From JANQEU01 sp965242805 (GTDB lineage Bacteria; Bacteroidota; Bacteroidia; Cytophagales; Cyclobacteriaceae): a DNA stretch of 64,000 bases. The notes under the pieces are model-generated. The model was not told the origin of the DNA. It did not search any database and saw only the letters and a program-made list of their open reading frames with translations. The DNA lies in the NCBI GenBank assembly GCA_965242805.1, contig CBDETD010000002.1:620001-684000 (forward strand), given 5' to 3'. Both the position numbers and the translations under genes were made by a program. Positions 49,401 through 57,130 of this stretch are shown piece by piece (positions within the stretch are counted from its first letter, which is position 1; each line of letters starts with the position of its first letter).

Positions 49401-49619
49401 CTGATCGGTGGAGCTGAAAAAGCCTTCCCAGGTCCCTTGAATTTGATGATCAAGATCGTAAAATGGAATAATGGAAGCTAACTCGCGTGTGAACCTGATA
49501 ATGTCCGAATTAGATCTTTCATCAATCTTGATATATTCAGGATCCAGTGAAGGGATATTTCTGCTAGTTTGACTGGTTCCATCACGAACTACATTCGATA
49601 TGTTGTTCCAATCAAGCAT
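46410..49619 (-). CDS. eCIS baseplate J-like protein (Afp11-like)
   Basis: This 1069-residue protein occupies the gp6/J position of the baseplate wedge. The C-terminal third carries the baseplate-J pattern: RLRHKGRAINAWDYERLVLE, then VTLVVVPNVKKR and an EIKEYIEQFISPSVELDVINP region (broken here for length). An internal Lys/Glu-rich loop is present at about 490-515. It overlaps the gp25-like gene by 8 bp. It would join the Afp12-like protein to hold the sheath to the spike hub. Confidence 0.88.
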   Translation of the reverse strand: MLDWNNISNVVRDGTSQTSRNIPSLDPEYIKIDERSNSDIIRFTRELASIIPFYDLDHQIQGTWEGFFSSTDQTDPHFALFKSFLQCLQYARDDLNGLTYEHLTYYYQRVLRLNQKAAISDHVPVIFQLAKNFDRHLIPKGTLLKVSGKDSLGKELQYETEKDLVVNKAQISQLKSVFVEEILSESEKEQNKEKKGKTTPGKKEVETKANQLFASFKSNTIDGLDQELDDPAKGWNPFGESQIVKDQSTRSMQEGTVGLAISSPILLLGEGERIITFSFQLRNKISLNIEDVQGKLEASFSGEEGWIGPYELENIKITDSLLQFDVSISESQPAVIPYLEDQFSELYHTSAPVVKFLVKKEPNKLLSEFATAIWDKINISIKVSKVRNLILQNDQTVMDPGKPVQPFGSNPIVGSSFYVGSNEVFRKPLDKLDIELEWMDLPEDVGTHYSEYTGSLSKDDFKAIVSVLSKKKWDKKTDADAISIFRSDENSKKKKESSKKGHEKSKQIEIHGVEGITRKRLLDGSQNLFDPPVPVSFNDPNLTKYDTNTLGGFVRLQLIETNSNLKAFGHAEYPMIYAQRIMQKKDQNLPNVPYTPTLKSVSINYESSTSVSFQKYSREIGFYHIEPFGIRRLTDNGLTSILPQFDREGYFFMGIKDLEPPQNFTVLFQTVDGSAEPLDTSLEWSYLSKNKWIPLRSRVLSDSTLSLQISGIIEFQVPNDATKNDTLMPDDLYWIRGEADQVQGISRIVDIHSQATMARFLDQDNAPDHLYSALEPNRITKLAISQPAIKSISQPYASFGGKVAEVSKDYYTRVSERLRHKGRAINAWDYERLVLERFPSIYKVKCLNHTDSNSEFAPGHVTLVVVPNVKKRKAVDFFAPKVSLQTISEIKEYIEQFISPSVELDVINPNYQEVRVEFRVAFREGKDEGYYTQKLNEDIRRFLTPWTFDDGKDIVFGGKIYKSAILEFIEKQPYVDFITGFKFYHENEGIGDMMVTLGPGILTKEEEFTVKSDIEIAEPANSRSVLISAQNHNIIVIRSSEEECLGTDGINDMVVELDMVVRNENINSL

Positions 49620-50016
49620 TGGTTCCTTCTTTCACATAATATGGATACACCAGGTTATTCCTTGCATTTGTCTCCTTGATCGTGTATTCAATGTGGATCA
49701 ATATCTGCCCTTCGTGGGATCTATTCTCAAGCTCAATGGATTCCGGAGTTATCCTGGGTTCATATAGCAATATGGACGTTTCGATTAGTTCCTTCATGTG
49801 GGTTTGAAGGGTCAGGGTAAGGGGCTCATAGAGAAGAGGCGTCAAATCACATCCATATTTGGGATGCATCACACGCTCACCTGGAACTGTCGAAAGTAGA
49901 ATTTCCAAACTCTGATTAATATCTTCTTGCATTTCAGAAAGGACAAGCGTATTTCGCGATCTTGAAAATGAAGGTGGAAAAGACCAACCCCGTCCTATAA
50001 AAGTCTGTTCTTCCAT
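49612..50016 (-). CDS. eCIS gp25-like baseplate protein (Afp9-like)
   Basis: The ATG at 50016 gives a 134-residue protein with the GPW/gp25 lysozyme-like fold of phage and CIS baseplates: GRGWSFPPSF, INQSLEILLSTVPGERVMHP, YGCDLTPLLYEP and the tail with IHIEYTIKETNARNN. A longer frame up to 50157 merely reads through the PAAR gene. gp25 seeds sheath polymerisation from the baseplate. It starts directly after the PAAR stop. Confidence 0.93.
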   Translation of the reverse strand: MEEQTFIGRGWSFPPSFSRSRNTLVLSEMQEDINQSLEILLSTVPGERVMHPKYGCDLTPLLYEPLTLTLQTHMKELIETSILLYEPRITPESIELENRSHEGQILIHIEYTIKETNARNNLVYPYYVKEGTNA

Positions 50017-50018
50017 AA

Positions 50019-50306
50019 TCAACCTATTTGAACCGTTGGACACCCTAAAGCAATCGATCCTCCATGGGCCGTGGAATCCCCCATTCTTGCGGCTGGCATT
50101 CCTCCTATCAAAACGGTTGAAGACCCCATGGCAATGGAATCCGGCGGACCTACGCAAGTCACCATATCCCCAACCCGAGCAGCGGGTACTCCTCCGATCA
50201 ATACCGTGGGTTCACCCGGGGGCATTACGGGTCCTCCTACATGAGGTACAGGCCCCGTACTCATTGGACAGGTATGCATGTCTCCTACTCGTGCTGCGTT
50301 CGGCAT
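50019..50306 (-). CDS. PAAR-domain spike tip (Afp10-like)
   Basis: This 95-residue protein has two PAAR-type blocks (AARVGDMHTCPMSTGPVPHV and AARVGDMVTCVGPPDSIAMG) and a third short one ending PTVQIG. His11, Cys13, His22 and Cys51 are candidate zinc ligands at the needle tip. It sharpens the VgrG-like spike. In Afp the gp25-like gene comes before the PAAR gene; here the order is reversed. Confidence 0.95.
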   Translation of the reverse strand: MPNAARVGDMHTCPMSTGPVPHVGGPVMPPGEPTVLIGGVPAARVGDMVTCVGPPDSIAMGSSTVLIGGMPAARMGDSTAHGGSIALGCPTVQIG

Positions 50307-50312
50307 ATCATT

Positions 50313-52061
50313 TTAATTTATTTGAACCATTGAACCTTTGAGAATAGCCGTTGCTCCGGTAGATACTTCCGCTCCGGCACTACCTTCTGCTTTAAATTCT
50401 GCGGAGGCGGCTTGCTCAATATTGGTCCCTTCCAATTTTATATCACCACTGGCTTTAAGAATGAGGTCAGCCGAACTTTCGAAAAGAATTCCATCAGCAC
50501 TTAATTCAATTTTGCTGCCTCCCATATCTTCGAATATGATCTTTTCTTCATCATCCGATATCGTAACCTTATTTCCACCTGGGGTTTCGATGTTTATAAC
50601 CTTTTTGTCATCGTCAAACATGAGTTTCATTGCACTCCTTGTTACAATTCCCTTCTCGTTATTTTCATCATCCGGAGTAAGGGGTGGGGCATTGACACTA
50701 CTATGAAGTGTCCCCAAAACCACAGGATTTCGTGGATCATCATTCAGAAAACCCAATACAACTTCGTCTCCTATTTCTGGCATGAAAAATACTCCCCGAT
50801 CCGGGCCGGCATCAGGACTGGCAAATCTTGCCCATAGACCATCTTCCTCAGCACTGGCCATCGGAACTTTTACTAAAATTCTGTTCTCACCGTCGGGATC
50901 TTCTCCTATTTGCGTGACTGTACCTAATTGAAGACCTGAAACCGCCGGAATGACCCCAGAAGCCGGAGCATCGATCACTTCCGGTTCCGATTTAAACCAT
51001 GATGGAGACAATCCAAATTGAACATCTGTTAGCCAGTTTCCATTCTGAATGATGTGCTTTACTCCACTTACATAGGCCGTGCCATTGAATCTTGTCCCCA
51101 AACCCTCAAGACCAATGGTTTCACCAGGTTTGATCTTTGAGTATCCCTGGAATTTAACTCGTCCCCTATGTCCGGCTAAGCTGCTTTTGAGGTAACAGGC
51201 GTCTGCCCAGGCCTGCAGTTCCTGATCATTGATTATTCCGGAATGCTGCAATTCAAAATTCTTTAGGTCAACGACAGCTGCTAAATCACTTCCTTTCATA
51301 TTGCCGGGAGGCGTGATCCCAGGATCAGCTCCATCAGAACTGGCTAAATCCTGCGACGAAGGATCCCAGGAAGAGGCCTTGATAGCAGCATATTGTGTCC
51401 TGGCATCAATCTCCCCTTCAAACTCTACGACAGTAGCGCCATAGGCTATACTAAAGGCCGGTTTCGGGCTTGGATCGGGCTTTTTCACTATCAGTTTACC
51501 ATCATCGGGAATTACCACCAAGCCATTACATTCGGCCCTTGTAACTACGAAATCCCAATCCGTAGCATAGTACTGTACCATTTCGTTATGCTTGACTTTG
51601 GTTGATTCAACTTCCGTTGAGAGACCGTATGTACCTGCTATATCTTCAATAACCTCACTGTCCTTCACCTCATAGAATATTCCATTCTTTCGACCAACAG
51701 TCATCTTGACAGCCTCATCCCGACATTCAATTGCCAGTTCAGGAGGTTTACCACTCCTAACATTGATACCGTGCTTGACGATTATCCCTTTGAAGATCAA
51801 TTCGTCTTTTGACTGATATCCTGCACTTATCTCAATTTTGGCTCCAGGTTTAAAATCAGGACCACTACTTATCTCAAAGTCCTCTTTGCTGGCATCTCCA
51901 TCTTTCAGGATCAATCTTGCAGAAGGAACTCTATTGATTTCCTTGCAGGTAGATATACTCACCACTACATAGGTGTCCTTTAGTTTATTGCCATCCAGTT
52001 TCACTTCGAAGGAAGTCAGGTCTGTCGTTTGTTTATTCGGTATAGTTCTTTCTTTAGCCAT
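50313..52061 (-). CDS. VgrG-like spike/hub protein (Afp8-like)
   Basis: This 582-residue fusion of gp27-like hub (about 1-340) and gp5-like OB-fold (about 375-450, LGTVTQIGEDPDGENRILVK and the pattern G-D-E-V-V-L-G-F-L-N-D-D-P-R) is followed by a C-terminal beta-helix of short polar repeats. It forms the trimeric central spike. No extra effector domain is fused. It overlaps the LysM gene by one base and precedes the PAAR gene that caps it. Confidence 0.95.
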   Translation of the reverse strand: MAKERTIPNKQTTDLTSFEVKLDGNKLKDTYVVVSISTCKEINRVPSARLILKDGDASKEDFEISSGPDFKPGAKIEISAGYQSKDELIFKGIIVKHGINVRSGKPPELAIECRDEAVKMTVGRKNGIFYEVKDSEVIEDIAGTYGLSTEVESTKVKHNEMVQYYATDWDFVVTRAECNGLVVIPDDGKLIVKKPDPSPKPAFSIAYGATVVEFEGEIDARTQYAAIKASSWDPSSQDLASSDGADPGITPPGNMKGSDLAAVVDLKNFELQHSGIINDQELQAWADACYLKSSLAGHRGRVKFQGYSKIKPGETIGLEGLGTRFNGTAYVSGVKHIIQNGNWLTDVQFGLSPSWFKSEPEVIDAPASGVIPAVSGLQLGTVTQIGEDPDGENRILVKVPMASAEEDGLWARFASPDAGPDRGVFFMPEIGDEVVLGFLNDDPRNPVVLGTLHSSVNAPPLTPDDENNEKGIVTRSAMKLMFDDDKKVINIETPGGNKVTISDDEEKIIFEDMGGSKIELSADGILFESSADLILKASGDIKLEGTNIEQAASAEFKAEGSAGAEVSTGATAILKGSMVQIN

Positions 52062-52726
52062 CAGGCGACAGATTTATCTACCGGTGGAAAAAAGAGTTTT
52101 TGACCAGCTTTAAGTTTTCTGAAGTTCCTAATCCTATTTACTCGTGCAACTTCAAGGTAATACGAGGAATCACCATAGATCCTGTAGGTCATCAAAGGAA
52201 GTGTGTCACCGGATTCCACGGTCCTCACATGAGTAAGATCAGGTGAAGATTTTCCTTCTTTTGTAACCCTCAACTTATCATCTATGGACCTTATGAAGGT
52301 TGCATTGGCTTTGGCCCTAATAGGGCTTCCTTCAGGAGTGAAAAGCGTGTAAGTGATAGTGAGGCTCTTCAATCTCACTTTCATTAAAAAGGCGCCCCAT
52401 TCTATTTGCAGAAAATGAGGTTGATGAGTTTTTCCCTTAATGTAAAGGGCAACCTTTTTAAAGTCCTCGATTTGTTTGATCACAGGTTTTGGAAACAGGT
52501 CTACAACACCTGTTGCATCGAATATCAAGTCCAGCTTGAATTCTCCGGATTCAATGGATTTGAATTTTTGTTCCTTCTCGGCTGAACCTGAGGATTTGGT
52601 TTCATCAAACTTTATATCAACATTTTCGACGATTTGTTGTGGATTGAAAAGCACTTCATAGGTCTTACCTTTTGTATTGTATTCGCCATCCTCGTAAGCA
52701 ATTATTTTCAGTTTCTCCAGGCTCAT
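52061..52726 (-). CDS. LysM baseplate protein (Afp7-like)
   Basis: This 221-residue protein has an N-terminal Afp7/gp53-like part beginning LEKLKIIAYEDGEYNTKG and a C-terminal LysM (about 168-215, VESGDTLPLMTYRIYGDSSY with the end LKAGQKLFFPP). In CIS particles it links hub and inner baseplate. Its start codon overlaps the stop of the small DUF5908 gene (ATGA). Confidence 0.9.
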   Translation of the reverse strand: MSLEKLKIIAYEDGEYNTKGKTYEVLFNPQQIVENVDIKFDETKSSGSAEKEQKFKSIESGEFKLDLIFDATGVVDLFPKPVIKQIEDFKKVALYIKGKTHQPHFLQIEWGAFLMKVRLKSLTITYTLFTPEGSPIRAKANATFIRSIDDKLRVTKEGKSSPDLTHVRTVESGDTLPLMTYRIYGDSSYYLEVARVNRIRNFRKLKAGQKLFFPPVDKSVA

Positions 52727-52884
52727 CTTTCCTTTTCTTCTTTAAGGATCTGCATAACCCTATCTACACATTCGGCAATAATATTCTCGGTATTATCGCT
52801 ATCACCTTTCGACTTCTTGGAAGAGGAAGTATCACCTTCCACAATGGTGGCCTTTACTCTTACTTGTTTGATGAACATTGGCAT
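52723..52884 (-). CDS. DUF5908-like small protein (Afp6-like position)
   Basis: This 53-residue gene starts at the ATG at 52884, one base after the stop of the tube gene, and ends in an ATGA overlap with the LysM gene. It begins MPMFIKQVRVKATIVEGD, the short beta start typical of DUF5908 proteins found at this position in Bacteroidota injection systems, followed by a Ser/Lys linker and a helical end (IIAECVDRVMQILKEE). The stop and start overlaps on both sides make translation very likely. Confidence 0.82.
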   Translation of the reverse strand: MPMFIKQVRVKATIVEGDTSSSKKSKGDSDNTENIIAECVDRVMQILKEEKER

Positions 52885-52885
52885 A

Positions 52886-53323
52886 TCAGAAGACTTTGAA
52901 ATATTGATAATTGAACTTGATGGTTTCCACCACTATGGCATTGTCCATTGCATTGAAGTCCGAAACGGACCAACTGGTAGGATAAGCCTTAACTATGTAC
53001 CACATTTTTATGAAGGAATGTTGTTCGTTCAATAATTGTATTGTGATGTTTGTGGGCAGAAAAATGAAGTTTTCGATGGCCTTCCTGCACCAAATTATCA
53101 ACGCCGAATTTTCCAAGAGTCCTCGTTTCAATGTCAATTCCTGGAACTTGGTTCGCGTAGGGAGCTTATGCACAAACCTGTTTTCCCCCCCTTCGATCAC
53201 GTCTTCCGATTCCAGGTTGACAGAGAGTCCGGAGACATCCCTGAACAAGACATCATCACTGGGGAAAGGAAGTCCAAATGACACGGAAAAATGGAATCCT
53301 GGTGGAGGATAATGTTGTTTCAC
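52886..53323 (-). CDS. eCIS inner tube protein 2 (Afp5-like)
   Basis: This 145-residue gp19-like tube protein has the conserved pattern PPPGFHFSVSFGL, VSGLSVNLESEDVIEGGENR, LTLKRGLLENSALIIWC and a terminal beta strand VVETIKFNYQYF. It is likely the tube-initiator ring next to the spike, as with Afp5, since it precedes the LysM and VgrG genes. It diverges strongly from its paralogue upstream. Confidence 0.92.
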   Translation of the reverse strand: MKQHYPPPGFHFSVSFGLPFPSDDVLFRDVSGLSVNLESEDVIEGGENRFVHKLPTRTKFQELTLKRGLLENSALIIWCRKAIENFIFLPTNITIQLLNEQHSFIKMWYIVKAYPTSWSVSDFNAMDNAIVVETIKFNYQYFKVF

Positions 53324-53331
53324 GAGTCAGG

Positions 53332-53757
53332 TTATTCCATTTTTATTCCTTCATGAGCCAGTTCTACCGTTTCCACGGCAACACTGTTGTCATCGGCTTT
53401 TAATCCTGGACCTTCTACTTTCAGAGGCCAGGCCTGATTGACTTTCCAGGTTCTCACGGGTTCATGGGACTCATTCAACAAGGATATGGTGAGATCCCTA
53501 CGATCGGGCTCATTCATTTTAGTGGTATTAAGCCAATCATAGAATTCATTGTCCCCTTCCATGATGCCTCGTTTTAAAGTGATGTTGCTGAACTTCTTAA
53601 GTCCTGGCATTTTTATCTTGGTAAATTCGTTATCTGCACCGTGGCGGTATTCGATGGGATCCGTTTCGATCGTTAGACCTGATACTTCAGAAAATCCTAC
53701 ATTCGTGCCACCCCAACCGACGGTATAATGGAATACTGGTAATGGATATTTTTCCAT
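53332..53757 (-). CDS. eCIS major inner tube protein (Afp1-like)
   Basis: This 141-residue gp19/Hcp-like protein is the main tube subunit. Landmarks are PLPVFHYTVGWGG, SEVSGLTIETDPIEYRHG, FSNITLKRGIMEGDNEFYDW, and VAVETVELAHEGIKME. Lumen-facing residues would contact the cargo. It is 33 bp downstream of the sheath gene, leaving room for a processing or ribosome-entry site. Confidence 0.94.
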   Translation of the reverse strand: MEKYPLPVFHYTVGWGGTNVGFSEVSGLTIETDPIEYRHGADNEFTKIKMPGLKKFSNITLKRGIMEGDNEFYDWLNTTKMNEPDRRDLTISLLNESHEPVRTWKVNQAWPLKVEGPGLKADDNSVAVETVELAHEGIKME

Positions 53758-53790
53758 GACTTATGTGTTTAAGATTTTGATATCGATTAA

Positions 53791-55437
53791 TTAAGATTCC
53801 TGGATCTTGTGTGAGAACCTCAGGATAATGAATTCAGCAGGACGAACTGCGGCCATACCGATCTCAATGATCATCCGACCTTCCAAAATGTCCTGTGAAG
53901 TCATGGTTGTACCTAGTCCAACATTCACATAAAATGCTTCTTCAGGGACAGATCCCGCCAGAGCTCCGGCTTTCCAAAGGCCAATGAGATAATTCTCAAT
54001 CATAGCCTTAACCTTGACCCATGTATTGGCATCATTGGGTTCAAATACCACCCAGGCAGACGATTTCTTGACTGATTCTTCTACCATGTTGAAGAATCGT
54101 CTCACTGGTACATATCGCCATTCATTACTATTTCCATCAAGCGTCCTTGAACCCCAGACCAGAATTCCCTTTCCAAGAAATACGCGAATGGCATTAATAG
54201 ACTTACCTCCAGTTACGTCCACATTTAGACTTTCCTGACCGTCATTAGTTATCTTGATGGTTGGATTCCTTACACCCGTTACACCAATATTTGCAGGCGC
54301 TTTCCACACGCCCCTGTCATTGTCTACCCTGGAATAGATTCCCGCAATAGCGCTGCTTGGTGGCAGTGTGACGGAAAATAAAGCAATCTCCTTTTTAATG
54401 AGATTATAAAGCTGATTGTTCTGATCATGAACATCATCCAGATCAATATCTTCCGAATCTACTTTGGTCCGGGCCGCTTCAGCCGCTTTTTTGAGTTTAT
54501 CTTTTCCTGCCTTGGATGTTGATGATATTCCACTTGCTTTAGCGAGCGCTTTCTTAAAATCATCATCAGTTTCGAATATGGTATCCCAAAAATCCGGCTT
54601 ATCGGTATCAATTTTGGTCTTTTCTGCAGTAGTAAGAACGGTGTCTCCCTGACTTGCGGAAAGAGAATAGTTCACAGCAGATGGTATCAGGGATGTGGTT
54701 ACGGAAATATCCTCCGCTTTGTAATGATAACTGAGGGTAGTTTCCAGGTATGGATAGTAAGCTGCCCCGTATAATAGATTATTGGCAACTCTATTTCTTA
54801 AGGCATCCACTGGAGTCTCCGTGTCATCATCTGCTAACTTCTCCTTGACATCCAGAATGACAAATCTATCACCAAGGTCTTTGCACTGATCCAATGCAAC
54901 CTGGTAGAGCTGATAATAGGAATCCTTATCCAATGATGTCGCATCCGGAAATAGGATCAAAGTAGGTTCGTCCTCATCCCTGACCTGACTGAGTCCTGAC
55001 TCCAGACTTTCATAAGATGGCGATGAAACTAAATGCTCATTGGTAGTGGGATCAAGAACGGGACTACCATCCTCATCATATTGGTAATATCCACCCACGG
55101 AAACTATATAGCAGTCTCCTCCTCCATTGGCAAAGAACATTTGCATCGCATAATGCATGGCAAACTTAGGGCTGTCGTCTGTCTTAGACACTACGGCGAC
55201 ACCGTTGTCATTAACTGTAACAGAAATATCCGTTTCGGGATATGGACCCCCAAAGAACGTTTCGTAATCAAGCATAGATGAGATCCGCACAGGACCGGTG
55301 ATTGGTTTGCCATTCTTTTCGGCTATTTCCGTATATCCGATAAATGCCGGAATGGCAGTTTCAACCTGGGCAACTGATGCAGGAAGTTTGCTGATCTCCT
55401 CTACGTAAACCCCAGGTGTTTTGTAAGTAGATGCCAT
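53791..55437 (-). CDS. eCIS tail sheath protein
   Basis: This 548-residue contractile sheath subunit has a typical N-terminus (YKTPGVYVEEISKLPASVAQ, then VETAIPAFIGYTE) and a C-terminal domain with NVGVT/NPTIKI-type strands, RRFFNMVEESVKKSSAWVVF and GRMIIEIGMAAVRPAEFIIL, matching phage sheath and Afp2-4. The middle insertion (about 230-340) carries Lys/Ala-rich helices. Only one sheath gene is present, whereas Afp has three. Confidence 0.96.
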   Translation of the reverse strand: MASTYKTPGVYVEEISKLPASVAQVETAIPAFIGYTEIAEKNGKPITGPVRISSMLDYETFFGGPYPETDISVTVNDNGVAVVSKTDDSPKFAMHYAMQMFFANGGGDCYIVSVGGYYQYDEDGSPVLDPTTNEHLVSSPSYESLESGLSQVRDEDEPTLILFPDATSLDKDSYYQLYQVALDQCKDLGDRFVILDVKEKLADDDTETPVDALRNRVANNLLYGAAYYPYLETTLSYHYKAEDISVTTSLIPSAVNYSLSASQGDTVLTTAEKTKIDTDKPDFWDTIFETDDDFKKALAKASGISSTSKAGKDKLKKAAEAARTKVDSEDIDLDDVHDQNNQLYNLIKKEIALFSVTLPPSSAIAGIYSRVDNDRGVWKAPANIGVTGVRNPTIKITNDGQESLNVDVTGGKSINAIRVFLGKGILVWGSRTLDGNSNEWRYVPVRRFFNMVEESVKKSSAWVVFEPNDANTWVKVKAMIENYLIGLWKAGALAGSVPEEAFYVNVGLGTTMTSQDILEGRMIIEIGMAAVRPAEFIILRFSHKIQES

Positions 55438-55442
55438 AATTA

Positions 55443-56120
55443 TTAGGTTTTATTGTCGATTTTCTTTTGTTTTCTCTTGGTCCTTCTTATTGACTTGGTT
55501 TCTATCTCATCCAAACTGGATTCCCCCGGATTTCTTGATCTCAGACGTACCCTTCTGATACTTTCTACCTCTTCCATTTCAACACTTGATTCAATGCTGA
55601 GGATCTTCATTTTATAGATGACAGAGGGCGCATACTTTGCCCCCAATGCTCCCCACAACTGGTTGATCTGTTCGAAGTTCGGGGTGTATAACTCAAATAT
55701 TAATTTGCCCGGAGGTTGTATTACTTCACTTCCATCGGGAATAAATACATTGTGATCCTGGAAGAAAGTGACAACATGAGATAGGAATTTTAGATCTTCT
55801 TCGTAATCGTTGAAATAAGTGACAAAAAGTAGATAAAGGTTTAGATTCAGATCCGCATTTCTCCGGGAAAACGTATCACCATCTTTGATCATTTTATACG
55901 GTTCCCGATTTGCAACTTTTTCCTGCTCCACATTGATCAAAGAACATAGAACCGTATTTTGGGGAAGATGGTCGACCGTTCCGTCCTGTTTGACCAAGTT
56001 GGTCAACTTGACCCGTTTTTCACCATTTAACTCACCAAGTTTGGCTTTGACGTACTTGTCAAGTTGTGTACATGTGAAGGTGAGTGCTTTATGGATCAAA
56101 TTCCCGAATATTAGTTCCAT
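55443..56120 (-). CDS. DUF4255 tube-terminator/cap protein (Afp16-like)
   Basis: This 225-residue protein has the Pvc16/Afp16 N-terminal domain (DUF4255, about 5-190: LIHKALTFTCTQLDKYVKA, VLCSLINVEQEKVANREPY, LNLYLLFVTYFNDYEEDLKF) followed by a basic tail (RSRNPGESSLDE, RTKRKQKK). Such proteins cap the distal end of sheath and tube. It is the first structural gene of this operon, unlike Afp where it is last. Its start codon lies in a perfect inverted repeat. Confidence 0.88.
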   Translation of the reverse strand: MELIFGNLIHKALTFTCTQLDKYVKAKLGELNGEKRVKLTNLVKQDGTVDHLPQNTVLCSLINVEQEKVANREPYKMIKDGDTFSRRNADLNLNLYLLFVTYFNDYEEDLKFLSHVVTFFQDHNVFIPDGSEVIQPPGKLIFELYTPNFEQINQLWGALGAKYAPSVIYKMKILSIESSVEMEEVESIRRVRLRSRNPGESSLDEIETKSIRRTKRKQKKIDNKT

Positions 56121-56138
56121 GTAATTTTGGAACTAATA
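56109..56138. promoter_or_regulatory. Perfect inverted repeat over the first eCIS start codon
   Basis: TATTAGTTCC (56109-56118) and GGAACTAATA (56129-56138) are exact reverse complements with a 10-base spacer. On the minus strand the ATG (56120-56118) of the DUF4255 gene lies at the loop/stem border, and codons 2 to 4 lie in the stem. It could be an operator of a dimeric regulator or an mRNA hairpin that gates translation. No terminator-like T run follows. Confidence 0.6.
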
Positions 56139-56190
56139 CCATCTTAGTCAATCCCCATTTTTGGCTATTTGACGTGGTGGAAGTACTCAA

Positions 56191-56925
56191 TTACAACCAA
56201 AAGTACCTGCTTGCTTCCTTCACAAGTTCAGCTGTATTCTTTACCATAAACTTACTTATCAGGTTCTTACGGTGATTGATGGCGGTGTGGGGACTGATAT
56301 GTAGTTTGTCAGCGATCTCTTTGGCAGAGTATCCATCTGCAATTAGGTATAACACTTCCTTTTCACGTGAAGATATCCTGCATCTATCCATGGTGGCAAT
56401 ATTCGTGTTGTCAGAAATATATGAATTAGGCTGCCTATCTTCTTCTTCTAATTCCTCAAGAGAAAGTCCTTTTAGCCATTTCTGAATAAATTCTTCTCTC
56501 CTCCTCCTTAAATCCACATCTTTGAGGACGCCCAGTAAAACTTTGCTAGGTGAGAAATAAACAAAATCAAACTCTATCCATATCCATTTTCCCGAACCAT
56601 GCAGGAATCGAAATTCAACTGATTTTGTACTCAACAATTGATGATTGCATTTGAAAGTCTGTTGTTGAAATGAAAGAAAGAATTCTTTTAGAGAATCGAT
56701 GTCCTCTTCCGAAATCAATGAGGTATAGTATCCAATGTCTTTTTTTATAAGCGTGGTCCTGGAATAGCCAAGTACCATGTCAACAGCACCTAGCAAATGA
56801 AGGCATTTGCCAGATTTAGTGTCAAAGGCAAGAAAGACGAACGAAGGATCCGGATCCAAAAGTTGATAGGAGTCTGGTTCCTTACTGTAGGCATACTCCA
56901 GTAGGAGGTGATCTGAGCTTTCCAT
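56191..56925 (-). CDS. PAS-LuxR transcriptional regulator of the eCIS locus
   Basis: This 244-residue regulator has a PAS-like sensor part (about 25-140, with HGSGKWIWIEFDFVYFS) and a C-terminal LuxR/GerE helix-turn-helix (about 180-240): SSREKEVLYLIADGYSAKEI, then ADKLHISPHTAINHRKNLI. It lacks a receiver domain, so it is not a standard response regulator. It lies just 70 bp upstream of the first eCIS gene, on the same strand, so it probably controls the operon. Control is inferred from position. Confidence 0.88.
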   Translation of the reverse strand: MESSDHLLLEYAYSKEPDSYQLLDPDPSFVFLAFDTKSGKCLHLLGAVDMVLGYSRTTLIKKDIGYYTSLISEEDIDSLKEFFLSFQQQTFKCNHQLLSTKSVEFRFLHGSGKWIWIEFDFVYFSPSKVLLGVLKDVDLRRRREEFIQKWLKGLSLEELEEEDRQPNSYISDNTNIATMDRCRISSREKEVLYLIADGYSAKEIADKLHISPHTAINHRKNLISKFMVKNTAELVKEASRYFWL

Positions 56926-57130
56926 GGTGGTTCTGGTATCGTAAGGTTAATGAGCGTTTACATATTCGTATTTTTTAAATCTGACGGTTTATCACCTAAA
57001 TGTATGAATTAATCCATTACATGTAAATACCCAAAAAATGGGATTTTTACTGCTTTTAAAGTACAATGGAAAGAAAAAATTGTAATTAGAAAGGACAGTC
57101 TCCGTGAACCACTCCTCACGGAATATTATT

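Noticed and set aside
50017..50157. N-terminal extension of the gp25-like gene
   Set aside because: The added residues are an out-of-frame reading of the PAAR gene; the ATG at 50016 fits the family start.
49612..56120. Type VI secretion or prophage tail
   Set aside because: There are no TssJLM, ClpV, capsid, portal, terminase or lysis genes; DUF4255, DUF5908, AAA+ ATPase and DUF4157 genes mark an eCIS.
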